Source of the DNA: CAZNKU01 sp045541135
Lineage (GTDB): Bacteria; Bacillota; Clostridia; Monoglobales; Firm-18
DNA: 46,218 bases
Direction of reading: 5' to 3'
Assembly (NCBI GenBank): GCA_045541135.1
Contig: JAZQIO010000029.1
Span: forward strand, 1-46,218
Made by a program: the position numbers and the translations under genes. The notes beneath the pieces are model-generated. The model saw only the letters and a program-made list of their open reading frames with translations. It was not told where the DNA came from and did no database searches. This document shows, one piece after another, positions 32,469 to 42,040 of the stretch (position 1 is the first letter of the stretch; the number at the start of each line of letters is the position of its first letter).

Positions 32469-33368
32469 TTATTCCTTGCTTTTTTTGTATTCCGATGGAG
32501 AAACCCCCTCAATTTTCTTAAACACATGTGAAAAATAATAGGGACTGTTGAATTTGAGCATTTCCGAAATTTCGGATATCGAATATTTTTTACTTTTTAT
32601 CAGCTTCTTTGCCTCTTTTATTTTAAGTGAATTATAATATTGCATTATGGACGTACCTGAATATTTTTTGAAGATTGCCGAAAGGTATGTACGACCATAA
32701 TTCAATTCCATACACAAATCTTCAACAGATAAAAATGAATATAGTCTTTTGGAAATTAATTCTATCATTTTTTGATATATGATTTTCTCAAGTTCTTCTT
32801 TTGAGCTATATACAATTATTTCTTTGTTCTTTTTAAAATTTCTGGCAATTAAAATCAAAAGCTCTTCAAGGTGCATTTTATAAAGTTGTTGTGCACCTAA
32901 AGGTGATTTCGGAAGTAATCCTTTTGAAGAAAAACCGTTTTTGTCATAGGCACGAAGATTTCGTGAAAAAATATTTTTTGCCTCGTTATACAGCTTGTAA
33001 ATAAGAACTTTTTGTTCTTCATCAAGTGTTGTTTTCAAGCCTTTAAATAAGTGCAAAAGTTTACTGGTGGAATAAAACGAAATGAAAAACGGCTGTGACG
33101 GATTATCGCTTACGTTTTTTATACAATGAGCTTCACCGGGCTTGTGAAAAATAACTTCCCCCGGTAAAAGATGCATCTCTTTGTCCCCTGCCGCCACAAC
33201 TGCCTCACCGGATTCTAAATATACCATTTCCCAGAAGTCGTGAATTTCGTGAGAATCAAGATATTGTTTGGTAAGCTTCATTGTTGAAAAATAAACGATT
33301 TTTTTTATATTAACCGTTGTTGCCATAGTTCGGTTTATGTATAAATTTCTGCGTCTTACAGGTATCAC
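32469..33368 (-). CDS. AraC-family transcriptional regulator
   Basis: The 299-residue protein has a cupin domain (HEIHDFWEMVYLESG, LLPGEVIFHKPGEAHCI) and a C-terminal HTH (LNYGRTYLSAIFKKYSG, LKFNSPYYFSHVFKKIEG). The GTG at 33368 has GAGGAG 8 nt upstream and is preferred to the in-frame GTG at 33377, which overlaps that site. Its stop lies next to the REP element. It is divergent from a Gfo/Idh gene, with an inverted repeat between them. Confidence 0.87.
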   Translation of the reverse strand: MIPVRRRNLYINRTMATTVNIKKIVYFSTMKLTKQYLDSHEIHDFWEMVYLESGEAVVAAGDKEMHLLPGEVIFHKPGEAHCIKNVSDNPSQPFFISFYSTSKLLHLFKGLKTTLDEEQKVLIYKLYNEAKNIFSRNLRAYDKNGFSSKGLLPKSPLGAQQLYKMHLEELLILIARNFKKNKEIIVYSSKEELEKIIYQKMIELISKRLYSFLSVEDLCMELNYGRTYLSAIFKKYSGTSIMQYYNSLKIKEAKKLIKSKKYSISEISEMLKFNSPYYFSHVFKKIEGVSPSEYKKSKE

Positions 33369-33407
33369 TTTAATCACTCCTCAATTGAATTATATAATGC
33401 AAAAAGG

Positions 33408-33431
33408 TATGTGTCAATAAATATACACATA
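33408..33431. promoter_or_regulatory. Inverted repeat TATGTGT-N10-ACACATA
   Basis: Seven-base arms separated by one helical turn lie in the divergent gap between the AraC gene and the Gfo/Idh gene. A strong candidate operator for one or both genes. Confidence 0.45.
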
Positions 33432-33539
33432 AATTTTAGCAGTGAACAAAATCGTATCTTTTGCGAATGATTGTGTATTGTAAAATATGCTTTGTGATAA
33501 TAAAATGAATTTAATAAAAAATATAAGGAGTTGTTTGAA

Positions 33540-34586
33540 ATGGTGAAAAAACTTAAATATGCAGTTATAGGATGCGGTACTTTCGGTAATCGTCACATTG
33601 AAGCATTGTCACTTATGAACAATGTGGAAATTGTGGCACTTTGTGATATTCATATAGAAAAGTGTGAAGAAAGGAAAGCACAGTATAACCTTGAGTCAAA
33701 TTGCTATACCGACCATGTTGAAATGCTTGAAAAAGAAGATATTGATATTGTAACTGTTGCTTCGGCAGACCAGGCACATAAACAGGCTACTGTCGATTCA
33801 CTTAAAGCAGGGTGTCATGTAATGTGCGAAAAGCCAATGGCGCTTTTAACAGAAGATTGCGAAGAAATGATAAATGCTGCCAATGATACAGGAAAGCTTT
33901 TGATGGTAGGTCAGATATGCCGTTACACACCGGGCTTTGTAAAGGCAAAGGAATTAGTTGAAAGCGGTGCTATCGGTGAGCTAACTTTTGTAGAAAGTGA
34001 ATATGCGCATGATTATATAAACACAAGAGGTACAGACAACTGGCGCGTTACTCCTGAACGTGAACCTATTATAGGCGGGGCTTGTCATGCCATAGACCTT
34101 TTAAGATGGATTGCAGGTGACCCTGTTGAAACAACAGCGTATAGTAACCACAAAATGCTTAAGGACTGGCCTGTAAACGATACAACGGTAGCAATTTTTA
34201 AATTTCCGAACGATGTTATTGGTAAAGTGTTTACATCAATCAGTTGTAAAAGGGATTACACAATGAGAACCTGTCTTTACGGTACAAAGGGCACAATTAT
34301 TGTTGACAACACATCTCCCGAGCTTACATTGTATCTTGAAAATGAGGAGGTTTGTGAGGATAGCGGATTTAGAAATGTGGCAGATAAGTCGGTAAAGCAT
34401 ATGATAAAAGTCCAGCTTAACAATCACAATATTCCTGAAGAACATAAGCAGATGATTGCTGCAGTTACAGAGGGCAAGCCTCTTATAACTACGGGACGTG
34501 AAGGTGCACGCACCGTTATGGTTTGTCGTGCAGTTGTGGAATCTGCAAAAACAGGTGTGCCTGTAAAGATAAATTATACAATATAA
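33540..34586 (+). CDS. Gfo/Idh/MocA-family oxidoreductase
   Basis: The 348-residue protein has AVIGCGTFGNRHIEAL as the GxGxxG Rossmann loop and HVMCEKPMALL as the EKP motif, with GGACHAIDLLRWIAG holding the catalytic Asp-x3-Lys-region His. Length is typical. AAGGAG lies 9 nt before the ATG at 33540; an upstream TTG at 33531 is too near that site. Divergent from AraC 33368 and ended by a strong shared terminator. Likely a sugar or cyclitol dehydrogenase. Confidence 0.9.
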   Translation: MVKKLKYAVIGCGTFGNRHIEALSLMNNVEIVALCDIHIEKCEERKAQYNLESNCYTDHVEMLEKEDIDIVTVASADQAHKQATVDSLKAGCHVMCEKPMALLTEDCEEMINAANDTGKLLMVGQICRYTPGFVKAKELVESGAIGELTFVESEYAHDYINTRGTDNWRVTPEREPIIGGACHAIDLLRWIAGDPVETTAYSNHKMLKDWPVNDTTVAIFKFPNDVIGKVFTSISCKRDYTMRTCLYGTKGTIIVDNTSPELTLYLENEEVCEDSGFRNVADKSVKHMIKVQLNNHNIPEEHKQMIAAVTEGKPLITTGREGARTVMVCRAVVESAKTGVPVKINYTI

Positions 34587-34604
34587 AATCAAAAAGGGGC
34601 TGTC

Positions 34605-34650
34605 ACTAATCATAACTACCGGCTTAGCCGGTAGTTATGATTAGTTATTT
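34605..34650. terminator. Very strong bidirectional terminator
   Basis: A perfect 19-bp stem (34605-34623/34627-34645) with loop TTA. It contains the last coding bases and stop of the convergent giant lyase gene, so the hairpin is partly coding. Confidence 0.85.
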
Positions 34651-37600
34651 AATATTATATTTTCTACAACCGGAACAGACATTGCAAGACTGTTAAAAAG
34701 AAATACTTTTGCTTGTACCGTATCATTACTTAATATCTGTGAATAATTCTCAACTTTTGAAGTAACGCTAAGGGTTTTAATGTCACACATTTTGCCGCTT
34801 GTATCATAACCTGCTATTATAAGTACAGGCTTTGTACTGTAATCATTATCTCCTTCTTCTACACTAACAGTAACTGTTTTGTTGTTCATCGTAGCTGTAA
34901 CATTCCAGCCTTCAACAGTTACAACAGCAGGAACAACTGTCATGTTAAAGTACTTTTTCAAAGTAAACTTTCTTTGAGTATTTGTATCGGAAATTGTAGA
35001 CAATGCTGAAAGAGTAACAGGTATTTTAGCTGTTACATTCTTAAGAAGTACACCGTCTGCAGTCATCAGATTACTGTCCGATGTTTCCCAGATAACATCC
35101 GGAATTGAAGGTACAGTAACATTACCTTTAACCGCCAAAGGCAAATCTGTAAGTTTTGCAGGCAGTTTGTTTATAATGTTGTTAAGTGCCCCGATTCTCG
35201 TATCATTTACATCCTGTTCAATTTCATAAATCTTTACATTGTTAATCTGGATGTAAGATCCAACGTCATTTGCCTTCATCATATTAAAACGGAAGTCAGG
35301 CAAAAAGCCGTTGTTTATATTTAAATTGAATGGATAATTAATCGCCCCTGTTGCAGGTACATCGTTTATAAATATTGTATAAGTATTTGCAACAGTATCA
35401 ACGGCAATTCTTAATTTCCACTTCTGGTCAGATGTAAGTACCTGATTTGCAAGTTTATTTACATCGTGTCTTTGTCCGTCTGCCTGAGTATTTTCATATC
35501 TTATGGCATTAAGCTGATGATTATACAATCTGAATTCCGCAGCCGTATTTATGGCACCTGTCAAAAGGTTACCGTTGTCATCGTTCTTTACAAGGCCGAA
35601 AGCAAATGTGGAATAGGTTTCATTAATATTACCTGAAGCATTTACATTCTGTGTGGTAATTTTATGCTGAAGCTCCATTTCTATTGCATACTTACCTGAT
35701 ACAAGGTCTGTTGCGGTAACGGTAGAGTTGGCAGAATCCGTGGATATAATTCTTGGGAATCTTACAAAACCTACCTGAAGCGAAGTTCTGTCTGTGGAAT
35801 CACTGAGCTTCTGTTCAAATCTCAATCCACCACCTGTTACAAGGTTGTTTACAGCATCAAAGTAACCGTTTTGTTTATGTACAATGTATGTTAAAAGTTC
35901 AGGATTAACAGCCGAATCATAAACAACGGTACCTGCCGCATAGTCTGTGTGCAAGCCGTCATCAACTGAATTTGTAAAGTTAATCATACCGTTTGCAACT
36001 GAAAACTCAACTGCCTTGTCCATAAACTTAACGGATGTTGCAAGTGATGTGCTGAAAAGAAGGTTTTTAAGTATTGATTCTTTACCTTCTGTTGTTTCAA
36101 TGTTCATCACCTTGTTTGAAACATTAAATGCAAAAGTGGTTTTTTGTCCGTTTGCTGTTTTGATAAGTTCCGTTGAATTATTCTTTACAAAGGAGCCGTT
36201 AATCATATAGATTGATACAATGTTGCCCGATGTATCCTCCTGTACCAGCAATGTGTTGGCATCTGTGGAATATGAGCCTACATTAACTGTAGTCTGTTTA
36301 GTTTCATCATTTACATGGTAGTAATAATAATTACTCTGTGCACCTGTTGAAGTATTTTTAACTGTAAATGAAAATGCATTGACTTCGTTTTCATCAAGAC
36401 CTGTTGAAAGCTTTGATGTGGTTACATTAAAGTTTTCACCCTTTGCCCGTGGTATAATAACCGTACTGAATACGGTATTGCCTGTTTTGTTTTTGTAAAG
36501 CATAGCCTTCTGACTGTCTGTAATCTGACCGTTTTCTTCAGAATATCTTGTACCGCGGATTTCTGTTTTGCTGATAGATGCCGCATCTACGGGAACAAGC
36601 ATTACATTTGGCTGATTTGAAAAGTTACTCTTAATTGTTTTGGTCGAAGAGTCTATGGTCATATTTGCACCGGGGTACAAATGCCAGTTTTGCGCATATT
36701 CATTTGTCTTTGTGGCATCTGCAGGTACAATGTAGTCTGTTACAATCCAGAATTTCTGGTCTTTTAAAAACATTACGCTTCGTTGAGCATTTTTTGCCTG
36801 CTTGTATGCAGGTGTTGAATATTCCACAAAGTCGTAAAGACTTGTTGAGTCAAAGCAAAGCTCACTGCCGTCTATATCATCCATAGTTTTATATGAATTA
36901 TTAAAAACGTCTGCCGAAATAGTTCCGTTGCTTAAATAGTTTACACTATCGTTAATTGTAACAACATTGTGTTGCTGCGGACTCTTCATATAATACCAGG
37001 AATTACCTGTCTGTACACCGCCGTAACCCTGGTCGGTAAGCAGATATTTACCGTAAGCGAACATTGAAACCGAAAGTGCATCCTTGTGTCCGTGTGAGCC
37101 TGTCATCTTGTTTGTAAAGGACATTGCAAGAGCATTCTGTGACCAGTCGGAACGCATATATGTTCTTAAGCCTGCAGGATAATGAGTTGTTGGATTTTCA
37201 GGCATAGACCCCGATGCACCGTCAGTTGCCATATATGTAATTGAAGGGTCATCCTTAAAGTATATGTTGTACCATGTATCATATATGTACTGTGTATCGG
37301 AATCATAAGTATCGTAACCATCACCCATGTTGAATCCGCCAAAGTACGGTCCGCTTTGATAAAGCATTGAATGAACCATGTTGCGGATAAGTTCCTTTGC
37401 ACTGTTGTCAAAAGGCAATGGCTCTTTAGTTTTTGAATATGTTGTATACGGACCTGTAAGAGTATTTAAAATTGTAACGTGGTAGTTTTGTGAAAGTTCT
37501 ACGCACATACCGTCTTCAAATACAAGGCCGTTAAGAACTCGTTTGTATTCTGCTTCTGTTTTTGTTTTCCAACTGTCGTGACTTGAAAATTCCGGAAATT

Positions 37601-40025
37601 TAGCATACATTGCATAAACTGCTTCTGTGGAGAAGGTTGCCCAGTTGTTATCCTTTTTACCGTAATAATGATCTGCATGATAATCCGTAAGCATCCACAA
37701 ATGCTTCATATAAGCCGTGAATATTTCAGGTGTCATATACTTACTGTCTATAAGTCTTAAAACGTCATCTGCCACATTTGAAATGTGTGTAGACATATCA
37801 AGCTGATTCATTACATCAGGTGCAAGACCTATGGAATTTATAAGTCCCATATACTGCCTTATATATGTATAGGCATATTTCTCGTAATATGTTTCCCCAC
37901 CCTTTGTTTTGTAGAAACTGTATGCATCGGCAAGCATACCCGTTTCCACATCACGGTGATAACCGCAAACCTTACCTTTTATTGTTGTGTCATTGGATGT
38001 TACATAGTCCCAACAGTACATATCATTACATGAAAAATACATTGTGTCGGGGAAGGTATTCCAGCAAACTGTACTTTCATCCCATCCTCCGTCACCTATC
38101 CAGTATGCAACCATAAGTTTGTTTTCGTCTGTACCTGTGTGATGTGCCTTTATTTCAATCCACGCTTCGGAAACATTTGATGAAGATGTTAGTCCGGAAA
38201 TATCAAATCCCAAATAAATTCTCTTTGTTCTGTCTTCAAAGTCTCCCCAATCGCCTGCTTCTTCAGCATAAAGCATTTTTTCATCACCAAAGTTTGTGTT
38301 TGCATACTGTCCTGCCTGTAAGGTGGCATCCTTTGCAAGATTATATGTTGTTGTACTCCAGCCGGATTTAACCTTAAGTACAGGTGGATTTGAAGATTCA
38401 CCGGAATAAACCTCTGCCTGATTTCTGTATTTATCTACAGAAGCAAGCACCGCTGTAAATACATTTGAAGAACCTTTAGCCTCATTTATGTAATCAGTCA
38501 CATCAATTTTAACTGTTCCCCAGTTTTTCGGAACATTGAATGTCCCTATTGCAAAACTGCTTATAAAGTGTGTTGCATAAGCATTTCGTGACATCAAATC
38601 ATATAATATTGATGTGTATTTTTTTGTCCAGTCGGTCATATCCGTAATCTGATTTACTTTTTTAGAAGCAACAGACTTGCAGTATGCCAAAAGTTCACTT
38701 TCCGCAGTTGCATAGTCGCCTGCCTTAGCAGCCGCTTCCACCTTTGACATTCCCGAATATTCGGAATATCTGAAGTATGGCTGAGTTGTCCATGTGTTTG
38801 TTGCAGAATCCCAAACACCGAAAAATGCACTGTCGGAAATGTAGTTAGGGTCTCCAGGCATTGGGTAACCATCTTCTTCATTACCTCTTGCGGGCATTGT
38901 GTAATATTTTTCAGTAGTTGAAGTTGCACCTTCAACCGGATTTATTATAGTTGTGTTTACAAAAGCATTTGAAGTAGCTGTAACATTAAAAGCGTATTTA
39001 ATTGAGAATGTTACTGTTTCACCACTGATAGTTTTACCATCAAAAGAAGTTGAAAGAACAACGTTTGTAGGACTGCTTTCTGATGTACGGGTAATTCTGC
39101 CCGCTCTTGACATAACGCTTGCATCAGAAGTTGACCACGCAAGACCTGAAATGTGTGTTGGCAATGTTACATTATTTGTAACGTTATTTACATCCACAAC
39201 ATTTATATTTTCAAAGCCTTTCAGTTTGCTTACTGTATCCGCATCATATGTCTGTGAAATGTTGTCGGATGTTTCTACTTTTACAGATGTGATTTTTACG
39301 TAGGCTCCGCTATTCATACGCTGCATATTTGTAAGGGTGATCAAATCAACATAACCCTTTGCAGCCTTGCCTGTATTGGCATTCATGGATATTCCCTTTT
39401 TTTCAGCACTTCCGTCCAAAGAAACGGCAACAGTATCCGAAACTGTATCAACCTTAACCACCAATGTCTTTTCTGCACCTGCACCATTTGTGGTTGAAAT
39501 AGTACCGCTGATTGTAGAAGAACCTGCACTGCTGTGATTTAACGGTGTAATATTGGAGTTTTTAAGACGTATAGTTGTGTAACCGTCAACATTTAAGGTA
39601 TAAAAAGCTCCGCCGTTACCTGTTGTAACTGATGCAGACTGATCGTTTTCCGCACCCTGATCTATTATGTACTTTATGGTAATTGTAACATTGCCTGTTG
39701 CATACTGTCGGCTTATTTCAAGGCCTTTTGATGCATCGGCAAGTACGTTGCTGTATACATCCTTTCTCAGCATACCGTCCGCATTACCATTTTTACCGTT
39801 TGAGGAATTGTAGTAGGTTTGCTTTGTTTGCCTTAACTGCACACCGTCTGAAACCTTTTCCATAACTGCATAGCTTGGCTGTTTGGAATAATACCAACCT
39901 CCAAGGTCAGTGGAAGCTGCAAAACTTTCTTCCAAGCTTGCCGCTAAGGCTGTGACAGGTAATATTGTTAAAACAAACAAAATTACAATTACAACGCTTA
40001 ACCCTTTTTTGAAATTTACACTCAT
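34641..40025 (-). CDS. Giant secreted heparinase II/III-type polysaccharide lyase
   Basis: The 1794-residue secreted protein is modular. In order: signal peptide (about 1-29); concanavalin-like region (about 35-255); atrophied Ig-like domain (about 262-340, WSTSDASVMSRAGRITR); DNRLRE/CBM96-like domain (about 480-680, YNLAKDATLQAGQY, IYLGFDISGL); an alpha-toroid with ELSQNYHVTILNT near 845, whose Asn-Tyr-His fits the catalytic residues; and the heparinase II/III sandwich (GSHGHKDALSVSMFAYG near 973, QQHNVVTIND near 1018). A second concanavalin-like region (about 1380-1600), another Ig-like domain (about 1605-1705) and a C-terminal domain like that of the protein at 27202 follow. It would cleave uronic acid-containing glycans outside the cell. 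There is no SLH or LPXTG anchor. GGGGGAG precedes the ATG. Confidence 0.85.
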   Translation of the reverse strand: MSVNFKKGLSVVIVILFVLTILPVTALAASLEESFAASTDLGGWYYSKQPSYAVMEKVSDGVQLRQTKQTYYNSSNGKNGNADGMLRKDVYSNVLADASKGLEISRQYATGNVTITIKYIIDQGAENDQSASVTTGNGGAFYTLNVDGYTTIRLKNSNITPLNHSSAGSSTISGTISTTNGAGAEKTLVVKVDTVSDTVAVSLDGSAEKKGISMNANTGKAAKGYVDLITLTNMQRMNSGAYVKITSVKVETSDNISQTYDADTVSKLKGFENINVVDVNNVTNNVTLPTHISGLAWSTSDASVMSRAGRITRTSESSPTNVVLSTSFDGKTISGETVTFSIKYAFNVTATSNAFVNTTIINPVEGATSTTEKYYTMPARGNEEDGYPMPGDPNYISDSAFFGVWDSATNTWTTQPYFRYSEYSGMSKVEAAAKAGDYATAESELLAYCKSVASKKVNQITDMTDWTKKYTSILYDLMSRNAYATHFISSFAIGTFNVPKNWGTVKIDVTDYINEAKGSSNVFTAVLASVDKYRNQAEVYSGESSNPPVLKVKSGWSTTTYNLAKDATLQAGQYANTNFGDEKMLYAEEAGDWGDFEDRTKRIYLGFDISGLTSSSNVSEAWIEIKAHHTGTDENKLMVAYWIGDGGWDESTVCWNTFPDTMYFSCNDMYCWDYVTSNDTTIKGKVCGYHRDVETGMLADAYSFYKTKGGETYYEKYAYTYIRQYMGLINSIGLAPDVMNQLDMSTHISNVADDVLRLIDSKYMTPEIFTAYMKHLWMLTDYHADHYYGKKDNNWATFSTEAVYAMYAKFPEFSSHDSWKTKTEAEYKRVLNGLVFEDGMCVELSQNYHVTILNTLTGPYTTYSKTKEPLPFDNSAKELIRNMVHSMLYQSGPYFGGFNMGDGYDTYDSDTQYIYDTWYNIYFKDDPSITYMATDGASGSMPENPTTHYPAGLRTYMRSDWSQNALAMSFTNKMTGSHGHKDALSVSMFAYGKYLLTDQGYGGVQTGNSWYYMKSPQQHNVVTINDSVNYLSNGTISADVFNNSYKTMDDIDGSELCFDSTSLYDFVEYSTPAYKQAKNAQRSVMFLKDQKFWIVTDYIVPADATKTNEYAQNWHLYPGANMTIDSSTKTIKSNFSNQPNVMLVPVDAASISKTEIRGTRYSEENGQITDSQKAMLYKNKTGNTVFSTVIIPRAKGENFNVTTSKLSTGLDENEVNAFSFTVKNTSTGAQSNYYYYHVNDETKQTTVNVGSYSTDANTLLVQEDTSGNIVSIYMINGSFVKNNSTELIKTANGQKTTFAFNVSNKVMNIETTEGKESILKNLLFSTSLATSVKFMDKAVEFSVANGMINFTNSVDDGLHTDYAAGTVVYDSAVNPELLTYIVHKQNGYFDAVNNLVTGGGLRFEQKLSDSTDRTSLQVGFVRFPRIISTDSANSTVTATDLVSGKYAIEMELQHKITTQNVNASGNINETYSTFAFGLVKNDDNGNLLTGAINTAAEFRLYNHQLNAIRYENTQADGQRHDVNKLANQVLTSDQKWKLRIAVDTVANTYTIFINDVPATGAINYPFNLNINNGFLPDFRFNMMKANDVGSYIQINNVKIYEIEQDVNDTRIGALNNIINKLPAKLTDLPLAVKGNVTVPSIPDVIWETSDSNLMTADGVLLKNVTAKIPVTLSALSTISDTNTQRKFTLKKYFNMTVVPAVVTVEGWNVTATMNNKTVTVSVEEGDNDYSTKPVLIIAGYDTSGKMCDIKTLSVTSKVENYSQILSNDTVQAKVFLFNSLAMSVPVVENIILNN

Positions 40026-40251
40026 TTATATCTCCCCCATGTGAAATTAATATATAATTACAACCCTTTAGCAAAATAAACATTTATTGTGCGACTTGCT
40101 TAAGTCTACATTCACATCTTCGAAAAATCACAGTTATTTGTCACGATAAAGATAGCTGTCAGCAAGAGCAGTATTGATTTAACAGTGTCATAATTATACC
40201 TTATACCCATAGTATAACATAAAAAAACACCCGAAAAAATATAACAACTGT

Positions 40252-40289
40252 ATTTTTTTTACGACATCGGACATTTTTTTTACAACATC
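40252..40289 (-). promoter_or_regulatory. Two 17-nt direct repeats phased by 21 bp (AraC-type operator)
   Basis: ATTTTTTTTACGACATC (40252-40268) and ATTTTTTTTACAACATC (40273-40289) differ at one base and repeat every 21 bp. Tandem sites two helical turns apart are the hallmark of AraC-family half-sites. They lie about 230 bp upstream of the giant lyase gene, followed downstream by TATACT/TATAAT -10-like boxes (40180-40215 region). Confidence 0.55.
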
Positions 40290-40399
40290 AGTCGAAGCAA
40301 ATTGGTTGCATCTCATTCTTCATCCTTCAATATTTTATAAAGAAGAGTAATAACCGCAAAAACAATATGAAAATTCCGAAAACAAGACTTTTCGGGCAT

Positions 40400-40445
40400 A
40401 AAAAAACGATAGAGCAACTGATAAATTGTATCAATTACTCTATCT
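40400..40445 (-). terminator. Terminator of a lost SLH-domain gene
   Basis: GATAGAG (40408-40414) pairs with CTCTATC (40438-40444), extended by imperfect inner pairing. On the minus strand it is followed by a run of T (A-run 40401-40406). It lies 50 bp after the SLH relic stop codon. Confidence 0.65.
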
Positions 40446-40494
40446 GTTGTGGCATTGGACATAACACCTTACATTATTAAAGAGTAAACTGTAA

Positions 40495-40560
40495 CTATTT
40501 TAAAACAGTTTTATTAATTCACATATAACCTTTGCAGCCTCTGCTCTTGTTAAATTATCC
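40495..40560 (-). pseudogene. Relic of an S-layer homology (SLH) domain protein
   Basis: The minus strand reads DNLTRAEAAKVICELIKTVLK then stop at 40495. The T-R-A-E-A-A motif is the SLH signature and marks the C terminus of a wall-anchored protein. The frame is cut by the REP palindrome at 40563, so the rest of the gene has been removed or displaced by the RAYT element. Confidence 0.7.
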
Positions 40561-40562
40561 AA

Positions 40563-40589
40563 AAGACAAGGGGACGGTTCTATTGTCTT
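40563..40589 (+). repeat. REP palindrome at the RAYT 3' end
   Basis: AAGACAAGGGGACGGTTCTATTGTCTT, identical over its core to 32328-32354. It overlaps the RAYT stop codon, as the outer REP of such elements often does. Confidence 0.75.
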
Positions 40590-40848
40590 AATGGATTTTT
40601 TCAACAATACTATTACTTATCCCCGTTAGTCTGCTTATCTGTCTTATTGATAATCCACTTTCTTTTAGCCTCTTTATAAACTTATCTCGTTTTTCTTGAG
40701 GCAATTCCTGAAATTCCGTCGCATTATAAGACTTTGAAACTTTTTTAATTATCTTTATTGCATCACTATCATTTATCCTAAATTACTTAGGGTCTATATC
40801 CAAACAAACTTCATCATTCTTTTCAGTGTTAAAATCTATAAACTTGAG
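40588..40848 (-). pseudogene. RAYT (REP-associated Y1 transposase) C-terminal relic
   Basis: The minus strand reads FIDFNTEKNDEVCLDIDPK, an in-frame stop, then RINDSDAIKIIKKVSKSYNA, LPQEKRDKFIKRLKESGLSI and RQISRLTGISNSIVEKIH, then stop. The last part is the C-terminal helix-turn-helix typical of IS200-like RAYT proteins. The HUH/Y1 catalytic domain is absent. Together with the N-terminal scrap at 32328-32467 it shows that the family was once active here. Confidence 0.75.
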
Positions 40849-40861
40849 TGTATAACAAATT

Positions 40862-40879
40862 ACACTTTTTGTAAAGTGT
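40862..40879. promoter_or_regulatory. Palindrome ACACTTT-N4-AAAGTGT
   Basis: An 18-bp perfect inverted repeat about 84 bp upstream of the Gfo/Idh ATG at 40963. A TATAAT lies at 40920-40925 with no matching -35 at the usual distance, as in activator-dependent promoters. Candidate operator for the 40963-46096 gene set. Confidence 0.4.
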
Positions 40880-40962
40880 TTCCACACTTTTTTATATTCA
40901 TTTTTACAAAAAATGTCGATATAATAAAAATACAATAAAAATTATAAAAGGAGAGTGGCACA

Positions 40963-42033
40963 ATGAAAAAATTAAACATTGCTATTATTGGCCAAGGTAG
41001 AAGTGGCCGAAATATTCACGGAAATTTTTTTAAATCCGAGAATAACACAAAGTATAACGTTGTTGCTGTAGTGGATATTGATGAGGAAAGAAGAAACCGT
41101 GCATTAGAAGAATATCCGGGTTGTGAGGTTTTTAGTTGCTATACAGAACTATATGGCAGAACTGACATCGACCTTGTGCTTAATGCTTCAATGTCTATGG
41201 ACCATTACAAAATCACAAAAGATTTGTTGGAAAACAAATTCAATGTAGTTGTAGAAAAACCTTTTGCAAGAAACAGATACGAATGTGATACTCTAATAAA
41301 AATTGCAAATGAAAACAATGTAATACTTGGAGTGTTCCAACAATCACTTTTCGCTCCGTTTTTTGTAAAAACAAAAGAAATTATTGCCGGCGGAAAGTTA
41401 GGAGAAATCAAACAAATAGACATTACATACAACAACTTCAGCAGAAGATATGACTGGCAGACATCTCAGGTTAAAATGGGTGGTAATATATATAATACAG
41501 GCCCACATCCAATTGGCTACGCATTGTCATACCTGGATTTTGATCCGGATTTCAAGGTTGTATTTTCAAAGCTTGACCATGTTTTATCAAGCGGTGATTC
41601 AGATGACTATGCTAAAATCATAATTACAGCACCTAATAAACCTGTAATAGATATTGAAGTAAGTTCAAACGACGCATACCCTGCATCAACACTTAAGATT
41701 TTGGGTACTTTGGGTACATTAAAAGCTACACAAACCGAATATGAAATGACATATATTATTGAAGGCGAAAGTCCTGAACAGGAACTTATTCTTACACCAC
41801 TAAAGAACGAAGAAGGTATACCTGTTTATTGTAAAGACACCCTTGTAAAGCATGAAGAAAAAGGTGAATTTTCAGGTACTGCTTTTGATGTTGGTACAAT
41901 GAAATTCTACGATATGATGTATAATAGAATTGTCAACAACGAAGAACTTGAAATCAAGCCTGAATACGCTGCAATGGTTATAAGCGTTATTGAACAGGTT
42001 CATGCAGAAAATCCTTTGCCAATAAAATACTAA
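40963..42033 (+). CDS. Gfo/Idh/MocA-family oxidoreductase
   Basis: The 356-residue protein has AIIGQGRSGRNIHGN, a Rossmann loop GxGxxG, and VVVEKPFARN. NTGPHPIGYALSYLD contains the His of the catalytic region. AAAGGAGAG precedes the ATG. It is the first gene of a four-gene plus-strand set with two more Gfo/Idh genes and a DUF4838 gene. It likely oxidises a sugar released by the neighbouring hydrolases. Confidence 0.9.
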   Translation: MKKLNIAIIGQGRSGRNIHGNFFKSENNTKYNVVAVVDIDEERRNRALEEYPGCEVFSCYTELYGRTDIDLVLNASMSMDHYKITKDLLENKFNVVVEKPFARNRYECDTLIKIANENNVILGVFQQSLFAPFFVKTKEIIAGGKLGEIKQIDITYNNFSRRYDWQTSQVKMGGNIYNTGPHPIGYALSYLDFDPDFKVVFSKLDHVLSSGDSDDYAKIIITAPNKPVIDIEVSSNDAYPASTLKILGTLGTLKATQTEYEMTYIIEGESPEQELILTPLKNEEGIPVYCKDTLVKHEEKGEFSGTAFDVGTMKFYDMMYNRIVNNEELEIKPEYAAMVISVIEQVHAENPLPIKY

Positions 42034-42040
42034 GGGGGGC

